Assembly: GCA_900299155.1 (NCBI GenBank)
Contig: OMIS01000045.1
Location: 1-11,710 of the forward strand
Origin: a bacterium
GTDB lineage: Bacteria > Patescibacteriota > Microgenomatia > UBA1400 > PJMF01
DNA length: 11,710 nt
Reading direction: 5' to 3'
The first letter of the stretch is position 1; the number at the start of each line of letters is the position of its first letter. Positions 7,686 through 11,710 of this stretch are shown here, piece after piece. The notes under the pieces are model-generated. The model was not told the origin of the DNA. It did no database searches and saw only the letters and a program-made list of their open reading frames with translations. Made by a program: the position numbers and the translations under genes.

Positions 7686-8276
7686 ATGGCAGCACGCTCG
7701 ATTACAGTTTCAGGCATCATTCTCAAACGTTCCAACACTGGCGAAACAGATAGAATTGTGACACTACTTACACGCGAGCAAGGCAAAATTGCGGCGGTGG
7801 CTAAAGGAGTCCGCAAACTAAACTCGAGTAAGGGTGCAGTCCTTGAACCAGGTAACTTTGTGAAAGCCTTCTGTATTCAAACAAATTCATTACCACTCCT
7901 TACGCAAGCAGCACTTATCTCTGAAACCGGTTCTGCTCGTGAATCTTTAGCTAAGATGCGGCAACTCCATCAATTTTTAGAAATCATTGATCAGCTTTTT
8001 GTAGAAGAAGAAATGCCTGAAGATTTATTTGCAGATATTTTAGCGGTTCGAGAAGAAATCGTCTCAGCATCAGGTAATGTCATAAGAATTCGCCGGCACT
8101 TTGAGCAGATTCTGGCACAGTTAGGGTTTCATGATCCCGGGACCCGCATCGACTCTGTACTTGATAAAGTTTCAGAACTTACCGAACGACCAATCAAGAG
8201 TTATGAGTATTTAGTTGTAAAACCCCACAAAACTTACTATAATACAGATACTGAGTTTGAAAAAACTCAGAAGTGA
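7686..8276 (+). CDS. recO: DNA repair protein RecO (short form)
   Basis: RecO helps RecR load RecA on SSB-coated single-stranded DNA and anneals complementary strands in recombinational repair. The N-terminal OB fold is clear (residues 1-80 from the ATG): ITVSGIILKRSNTGETDRIVT, then GKIAAVAKGVRK and LEPGNFVKAF. A helical domain follows, with MRQLHQFLEIIDQLF and RRHFEQILAQLGF. At 196 aa it is shorter than the usual 230-260. It lacks the C-terminal cysteines that form a zinc finger in many RecO proteins; its only Cys is in the OB fold. The last ~20 codons overlap the promoter and 5' hairpin of the glyS leader, so this end may be shaped by regulation rather than protein function. An upstream TTG at 7677 would add three residues but sits inside the -10 box. 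Confidence 0.85.
   Translation: MAARSITVSGIILKRSNTGETDRIVTLLTREQGKIAAVAKGVRKLNSSKGAVLEPGNFVKAFCIQTNSLPLLTQAALISETGSARESLAKMRQLHQFLEIIDQLFVEEEMPEDLFADILAVREEIVSASGNVIRIRRHFEQILAQLGFHDPGTRIDSVLDKVSELTERPIKSYEYLVVKPHKTYYNTDTEFEKTQK
8215..8243 (+). promoter_or_regulatory. Promoter of the glyS T-box leader, inside the recO 3' end
   Basis: TTGTAA (8215-8220) and a perfect TATAAT (8238-8243) are separated by exactly 17 nt. Transcription should start near 8250, about 25 nt before the recO stop. It would give glyS its own transcript, whose leader begins with a hairpin. The -35 matches consensus at four of six positions. This is the most complete sigma-70-type promoter in the window. Confidence 0.65.
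8251..8270 (+). other. 5' end hairpin of the glyS leader with GAAA tetraloop
   Basis: CTGAGTTT (8251-8258) and AAACTCAG (8263-8270) form a perfect 8-bp stem closed by a GAAA tetraloop, at the predicted first nucleotides of the transcript. It is also the coding sequence for the last RecO residues before the TGA at 8274-8276. No T-run follows, so it is not a terminator. It may protect the 5' end or form part of the riboswitch fold. Confidence 0.5.
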
Positions 8277-8421
8277 AGAGAGCGTTGATCGGTCTGGCAA
8301 CCAGGAGCTCAAGTAAAAAGCGGATATTGAACGCAGAGAATATAGTAGGCAAATAGTATTTGCAAAACTATACAATCTACTGCAAAACTCAATATCAACT
8401 AGGGTGGAACCGCCCATTTGG

Positions 8422-8456
8422 GTCCCTAGCAGTACAACTACTGCAGGGGCTTTTTT
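8422..8456 (+). terminator. Intrinsic terminator arm of the glyS T-box
   Basis: GTCCCT (8422-8427) pairs with AGGGGC (8445-8450, one G-T pair), and GCAGTA (8429-8434) pairs with TACTGC (8439-8444) around loop CAAC; A8428 is bulged. Six T residues follow (8451-8456). The left arm shares bases 8422-8429 with the antiterminator, so the two folds exclude each other, as in a transcriptional T-box. Confidence 0.85.
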
Positions 8457-8483
8457 ATTACCCCAAGCAGTAAGAAAGGGACC

Positions 8484-9872
8484 ATGTCAGAAACAACACT
8501 GACACTCGATACAATTATTTCTCTCTGCAAACGCCGTGGGTTTGTCTACCCAACGTCAACGATTTACGGTGGCTTAGCTAATTCTTATGACTACGGTCCA
8601 CTTGGCACAGAATTACTTCGTTCCATCAAAAATTTATGGTGGCGAGAGTTTATTACAAAACGCACTGATATGGTGGGTCTTGATTCACAAATCATGCTCC
8701 ATCCACAGACTTGGGTGGCTTCTGGACATGTAGGAGCATTCAATGATCCACTCGTAGAAGACAAAGTCACACACAAGCGGTACCGCGCAGATCATTTGAT
8801 TGAAGCTTGGGCAGAGAAAAAGGGACAGGAAGTTGAAACTGCAAACATGAGTTTGGCAGATATGGCCAACTTTATTGTAGATCAAAAGATCAAATCACCT
8901 GATGGCAATGAACTGACCGAACCCAAAGCATTTAACCTGCTTTTTGAAACAGCAATAGGTGCCGTGAGTGGTGAAAAAGCTAAAGTATACTTACGCGGCG
9001 AAACTGCACAAGGTATTTTCTCAGACTTCAAACACGTCGTGGATTCAACCCGCATGAAACTCCCATTTGGTGTGGGGCAGGTGGGCAAGAGCTTCCGTAA
9101 CGAAGTCACCACTGGCCAGTTTGTTTTCCGTACCTTTGAGTTTGAGCAAGCTGAGATCGAGTATTTCTTCGATCCTGAGACCACCAGTTGGGAACAACTG
9201 ATGGAAGACTGGAAGACCGCGATGTGGAGTTTCGTCACCAAAACTCTGGGTATCAAGGAAGAGAACTTGCGCTGGCGCAAACACTCAGACAAAGAACGTA
9301 GTCACTACAGTAAAGACACCTACGACCTGGAATATCACTTCCCATTTGGGTGGAAGGAGCTGTGGGGAATTGCATATCGAACAGATTATGACTTGAAGCA
9401 ACACCAAAACCTTTCTGGTGAAAACTTAGAGTACTTTGACCCCCAAACCAATCGCCACTTTATTCCACATGTTATTGAACCAGCAGTGGGTGTAAATAGA
9501 TTATTCTTAATGGTGTTATTTGATGCCTACCGTGAAGATACAGAGCGCGGCCGTGTGGTACTCGAGCTAAACTCTAGACTTGCTCCATACGAAGCAGCTG
9601 TTTTCCCACTTTTGAAGAATAAGCCGGAGCTCGTGGAGAAAGCAGATCAATTATTCAAAGACTTGCTCAATGACTTCAAAGTCACTTGGGATGATCGAGG
9701 AAATATCGGCAAACGCTACCTCTATCAAGACGAAGCAGGAACGCCATTCTGTATTACCGTAGACTTCCAAACCCTAGAAGACAACACTGTCACGGTGCGT
9801 GATCGTGATACAGCAGAGCAGGTGCGGGTGGCGATCAGTGAACTGCCAAGCATGTTGCGCTCAAAGCAGTAA
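8484..9872 (+). CDS. glyS: Glycyl-tRNA synthetase, single-chain (alpha2) type
   Basis: This class II synthetase charges tRNA-Gly. At 462 aa it is the homodimeric type, not the bacterial alpha2-beta2 GlyQ/GlyS pair. The N-terminal IYGGLANSYDYGPLG (27-41) is characteristic. LRGETAQGIF (170-179), motif 2 FRNEVTTGQFVFRTFEFEQ (204-222), ELWGIAYRTDYDL (292-304) and motif 3 EPAVGVNRLF (332-341) form the catalytic core. The C-terminal anticodon-binding domain starts near 365 with APYEAAVFPLL and includes DDRGNIGKRY (403-412), DEAGTPFCITVD (416-427) and TVTVRDRDT (435-443). All expected motifs are present. The start has an upstream AAAGGG at 8475-8480. Expression is controlled by the T-box leader directly upstream, and its promoter lies within recO. 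No standard terminator follows the gene; an inverted-repeat element begins 11 nt after the stop. Confidence 0.96.
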   Translation: MSETTLTLDTIISLCKRRGFVYPTSTIYGGLANSYDYGPLGTELLRSIKNLWWREFITKRTDMVGLDSQIMLHPQTWVASGHVGAFNDPLVEDKVTHKRYRADHLIEAWAEKKGQEVETANMSLADMANFIVDQKIKSPDGNELTEPKAFNLLFETAIGAVSGEKAKVYLRGETAQGIFSDFKHVVDSTRMKLPFGVGQVGKSFRNEVTTGQFVFRTFEFEQAEIEYFFDPETTSWEQLMEDWKTAMWSFVTKTLGIKEENLRWRKHSDKERSHYSKDTYDLEYHFPFGWKELWGIAYRTDYDLKQHQNLSGENLEYFDPQTNRHFIPHVIEPAVGVNRLFLMVLFDAYREDTERGRVVLELNSRLAPYEAAVFPLLKNKPELVEKADQLFKDLLNDFKVTWDDRGNIGKRYLYQDEAGTPFCITVDFQTLEDNTVTVRDRDTAEQVRVAISELPSMLRSKQ

Positions 9873-10107
9873 CTCAAATCAATGGCAACAATTTCCCTTC
9901 GCACACGCTCGCCAATAGCTCGCTCTATGCTCAGACTATCTACAGCAAGTAGTTTATTTAAGTCTGCAGTGACGTCTTCACAAAGGTGCTACAGGAAAAT
10001 TGTTGCCACAAAATCTTGCATACGTCTCGAGGAAATTACTACTAGCCAGCAGCTTGCAAAACCAGGTACACTACAAACTATTGTCTGAAATGACATGAAG
10101 GATTTTT
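9873..10107. other. 235-nt intergenic region with no confident gene
   Basis: Besides the inverted-repeat element, this gap carries a 68-codon plus-strand frame (9882-10088). It is rich in Ser, Arg and Thr, has no ribosome binding site and looks like a shadow. On the minus strand, one frame (about 9988 down to 9873 and into the antisense of glyS) reads as acidic, helix-like protein text but has an amber stop at 9991-9989 and no start. A 35-codon minus-strand frame (10096 to 9989) precedes that stop. None has enough support to be called a gene. Confidence 0.4.
9883..10008. repeat. 126-nt element bounded by imperfect inverted repeats
   Basis: TGGCAACAATTT (9883-9894) is the exact inverse of 9997-10008. 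After one mismatch a further 3 bp (9896-9898 with 9993-9995) match, and after a small internal loop 4 more (9901-9904 with 9986-9989), so the arms are about 22 nt. Inside, CAGACT (9932-9937) pairs with AGTCTG (9961-9966), enclosing a CTAC/GTAG hairpin (9940-9943 with 9949-9952). The element is flanked on both sides by CAA (9880-9882 and 10009-10011), which could be a 3-bp target duplication or chance. It could be a structured RNA, a MITE-like sequence or a gene remnant. Confidence 0.45.
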
Positions 10108-10917
10108 ATGCCTAAAAAACCCGTACTATTCGCAATAATTGGAGTAATCGTGCTTGCACTCATCGGTGGTGGTGTTTGGATCTGGAAAGCAAAAAACCAG
10201 AAGCCAGCTACTACTGAAGAACAAAAATCAACAAAAAAACGCATTGTTGAGCCAGTTAACGTCATACCTGTAGCAGAAAGACCTGTTATGTATGTTTCAC
10301 CTCAAGCCGATGGACATAACATCGATATGGTTGTAGCTGCATTAAACAAAGAAGCCAAAAAGGCAGAGTTTGAACTTGAATACACTACTGATAATCTCGT
10401 GCAAGGTGGTCAAGGAGACTTCGAGCTGGGGTCACTGCCAGTTAAGGAAAAATGGTTCATGGGCAGTTGTAGTGCTGGTGGCGCCTGTTCCTATCATACC
10501 AATGTCACTGGAGGCAGTTTAAAAACCAGATTTATTGGGGCAGAAAACTATGCGATTAAAAATGATTGGCGTTACTTTGATAATGTGAAAACAAAGGCAG
10601 ATACCTTTTCTTCAAAAGATGCAAAGTTTACTGCAAAATCTCCTGCATTTGCCAAAGTTACCTATGCGGTTGTTACTAATAGTCCTGGCTATCCCAAAGA
10701 CCTCAAAGGCACGCCTGTTTCTGAAGCGTATGCTCTTGCTGCTTCCGCTGCATTAGCGGGTGATGTAGAAGTTTCTATCCGCTCATCAGAAGAAGGTGAT
10801 GCCACAATTATGGCCTGGGATGGAAAGAACTGGACAGACCTTAAGGGTACCGCAAAAGACAAAGTTGTGAGTGCTAAAGGCCCTGCTTCCATGCTCTATA
10901 TTGCTGTAAAAAAGTAG
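10108..10917 (+). CDS. Membrane-anchored extracytoplasmic protein, unknown function
   Basis: I do not recognise this 269-aa protein. After MPKK, residues 5-26 form a hydrophobic anchor rich in I, V, L and G. A K/Q/T/E-rich linker (27-50) and one soluble, probably beta-rich domain (about 57-269) follow, which should lie outside the membrane. The only two cysteines (121 and 127, in GSCSAGGACSYH) are close enough for a disulfide loop. The final strand is SMLYIAVKK. The anchor lacks a lipobox and a clear cleavage site, so it is more likely a bitopic protein than a secreted one. AAGGA at 10098-10102 lies 5 nt before the ATG, which supports the start. The neighbours give no functional hint. Confidence 0.8.
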   Translation: MPKKPVLFAIIGVIVLALIGGGVWIWKAKNQKPATTEEQKSTKKRIVEPVNVIPVAERPVMYVSPQADGHNIDMVVAALNKEAKKAEFELEYTTDNLVQGGQGDFELGSLPVKEKWFMGSCSAGGACSYHTNVTGGSLKTRFIGAENYAIKNDWRYFDNVKTKADTFSSKDAKFTAKSPAFAKVTYAVVTNSPGYPKDLKGTPVSEAYALAASAALAGDVEVSIRSSEEGDATIMAWDGKNWTDLKGTAKDKVVSAKGPASMLYIAVKK

Positions 10918-10951
10918 TTTTCTTTTATTGAAACTATTGCCAGCTGCTTAC

Positions 10952-10980
10952 TTCACTTTTTACATAAGTTCATTTAGAAT
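10952..10980 (+). promoter_or_regulatory. Candidate promoter for the 212-aa protein gene
   Basis: TTCACT (10952-10957) and TAGAAT (10975-10980) are spaced by 17 nt, each close to the sigma-70 consensus. A transcript would start near 10987 and carry a leader of about 25 nt containing AAAGG (11001-11005) before the ATG at 11012. The 94-nt gap upstream of this gene is otherwise free of clear structure. Confidence 0.4.
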
Positions 10981-11011
10981 CTTGCCATGTAGTTAGTGGT
11001 AAAGGTTTGCT

Positions 11012-11650
11012 ATGGCTGTTAGAGAAAAATTAAGTGGTAATGCATCTATAGATACAATTTTTTTGCCTCAAACAGAACTTGAAGAGCCGCCATCCTCCAA
11101 ATCAGAGCTGTTGCGCCTCATTGAGTCATGTCCTGCACTGCAAGCTCGATTGAAAGAAATCACTCAGGCCGCAAAAGATGCTATTGAAAACGGGGTCCCC
11201 ACTCTGTACTTGAGCTTGAATCAGTTCATTAGCGCAGATGGATATGGTCACTTCGTTAGTGGTCTCAAAGCAGTACTTGAACATAGACGGAGTAGTGAGA
11301 CTCGATTAACCCACGGTGAATACTTAAGACTTTTAGAACCTGTAGTACTTTCGCTTATACAAAAAACTGGATTTGATGACACCAGTGGTGAAGTAAGATA
11401 TATGACACTGTTAACTGATTCAGTGTTTGATAAAGGATATCTTGTATTTAAGCAAACTGAACGTGGGTTACAGATAGTATTAGAACTAGCCGCTAGGCAA
11501 CAACAAAACGCTAAAATAAGTCAAATAATTACTGTAGAACAAGTAGATAGTGAAGAGATACATTGTACTGTTGCTTTTCAAAATTATGCTATACATTCAT
11601 CAGGGCTAGCACAAATAGCAAATCTATTTGACCTGCACCCAATAAACTAG
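11012..11650 (+). CDS. Unrecognised soluble 212-aa protein
   Basis: No family is recognised. The protein has no signal peptide or membrane segment. Residues 1-30 look disordered (PPSS at 27-30). Helices follow (31-60 with KSELLRLIESCPALQARLKE; 85-125 with GLKAVLEHRR and EYLRLLEPVVLSLIQKTG). An alternating, probably beta-strand second half comes next (about 138-205: YMTLLTDSVF, YLVFKQTERGLQIVLEL, IITVEQVDSEEIHCTVAF). This helix-then-sheet layout suggests a single globular cytoplasmic domain. AAAGG at 11001-11005 lies 6 nt before the ATG, and codon usage resembles the neighbours. A hairpin follows the stop and another ATG starts 46 nt later, so the two genes may form a unit. Confidence 0.75.
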   Translation: MAVREKLSGNASIDTIFLPQTELEEPPSSKSELLRLIESCPALQARLKEITQAAKDAIENGVPTLYLSLNQFISADGYGHFVSGLKAVLEHRRSSETRLTHGEYLRLLEPVVLSLIQKTGFDDTSGEVRYMTLLTDSVFDKGYLVFKQTERGLQIVLELAARQQQNAKISQIITVEQVDSEEIHCTVAFQNYAIHSSGLAQIANLFDLHPIN

Positions 11651-11651
11651 A

Positions 11652-11683
11652 CAAAGATTAAAGTAGAATAGAAGTAATCTTTG
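11652..11683 (+). repeat. 9-bp inverted repeat before the last start codon
   Basis: CAAAGATTA (11652-11660) and TAATCTTTG (11675-11683) are exact inverted repeats around a 14-nt purine-rich loop. The right arm abuts the GAAAGG ribosome binding site of the next gene. There is no T-run after it, so a terminator is unlikely. It may be an operator or an mRNA hairpin limiting translation. Confidence 0.4.
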
Positions 11684-11695
11684 AAAGGCGGGAAT

Positions 11696-11710
11696 ATGGC
11701 AGGGATAGCA
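11696..11710 (+). CDS. Start of a further gene (partial, five codons)
   Basis: An ATG at 11696 begins M-A-G-I-A and runs off the window. A purine-rich AAAGGCGGGA (11684-11693) just upstream can serve as ribosome binding site. Nothing can be said about its product. Confidence 0.4.

Larger units (their letters stand above)
8250..8456 (+). promoter_or_regulatory. T-box riboswitch leader of glyS (tRNA-Gly sensing)
   Basis: The T-box core AGGGTGGAACCGC is at 8401-8413. The antiterminator can be drawn fully: CTAGGG (8399-8404) pairs with CCCTAG (8424-8429), the 7-nt bulge TGGAACC (8405-8411) is the tRNA acceptor site, and GCCC (8412-8415) pairs with GGGT (8420-8423) across loop ATTT. The bulge reads TGGA, which complements the UCCA end expected for tRNA-Gly with discriminator U. 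That agrees with glyS being the next gene. A competing terminator follows. Uncharged tRNA-Gly would thus allow readthrough. The 5' part (8250-8398) holds several hairpins but no clear standard Stem I: I could not fix the specifier codon. GGC occurs at 8296-8298 and 8348-8350, GGA at 8304-8306 and 8322-8324. Confidence 0.85.

Noticed and set aside
8251..8270. Hairpin as a recO terminator
   Set aside because: It has no T-run behind it and the recO stop is downstream of it.
8271..8357. Reading TGA as glycine (code 25) to lengthen RecO
   Set aside because: Reading through 8274-8276 gives text without RecO features, it would run through the T-box leader, and TGA ends other genes sensibly (83-85, 960-962, 3790-3792).
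8882..9292. Long minus-strand frame opposite glyS
   Set aside because: It is antisense to the conserved synthetase core (motif 2), has no promoter or ribosome binding site, and its composition follows from the plus-strand codons.
9882..10088. 68-codon plus-strand frame after glyS
   Set aside because: It has no ribosome binding site, its Ser/Arg/Thr-rich composition is unlike the neighbours, and it lies across an inverted-repeat element.
10987..10992. ATG-TAG start-stop pair at the predicted transcript start
   Set aside because: A minimal start-stop element is possible, but a single 6-nt match at an uncertain transcript start is no evidence.

Overview
This window looks like a piece of chromosome from an uncultured, moderately AT-rich bacterium. 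A member of the Candidate Phyla Radiation (Patescibacteria) is my best guess. The clues are the large membrane-anchored DUF4012 protein inside a surface-polysaccharide gene run, a short RecO without zinc-finger cysteines, a single-chain glycyl-tRNA synthetase, several orphan membrane-anchored proteins, and starts without a Shine-Dalgarno sequence that sit directly behind -10 boxes. TGA behaves as a normal stop codon. The lineage is an inference; no rRNA or other phylogenetic marker was analysed.

Positions 1-5541 hold a tightly packed plus-strand operon for a cell-surface glycan. It contains the tail of a GT4-like glycosyltransferase, a GT2 rhamnosyltransferase-like enzyme, a small two-helix membrane protein with a Lys/Ala-rich tail, two GT4 glycosyltransferases, a mannose-1-phosphate guanylyltransferase (GDP-mannose supply) and a small phosphoglycosyltransferase that would load the first sugar on the polyprenyl carrier. 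Intergenic gaps are 0-15 nt or overlaps. One GT4 gene carries a perfect terminator-like hairpin within its first 130 nt.

Positions 5542-7588 encode the DUF4012 surface protein, which appears to have its own extended -10 promoter and a leaderless start. Its position suggests a role in handling the glycan outside the cell.

Positions 7589-9872 are housekeeping: a short recO, then glyS under a transcriptional T-box riboswitch. The glyS promoter and a 5' hairpin are embedded in the last 60 nt of recO. The T-box antiterminator and the competing terminator can be drawn base by base, while the specifier (Stem I) part is not canonical. This is the strongest regulatory signal in the window.

Positions 9873-11710 are accessory. 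They hold a 235-nt gap containing a 126-nt inverted-repeat-bounded element, a membrane-anchored protein with one predicted outer domain, an unrecognised 212-aa protein with a plausible promoter, and the first codons of another gene preceded by a 9-bp inverted repeat. There are no tRNA or rRNA genes, no CRISPR array and no insertion sequence with a transposase. No gene-free stretch exceeds 300 nt.
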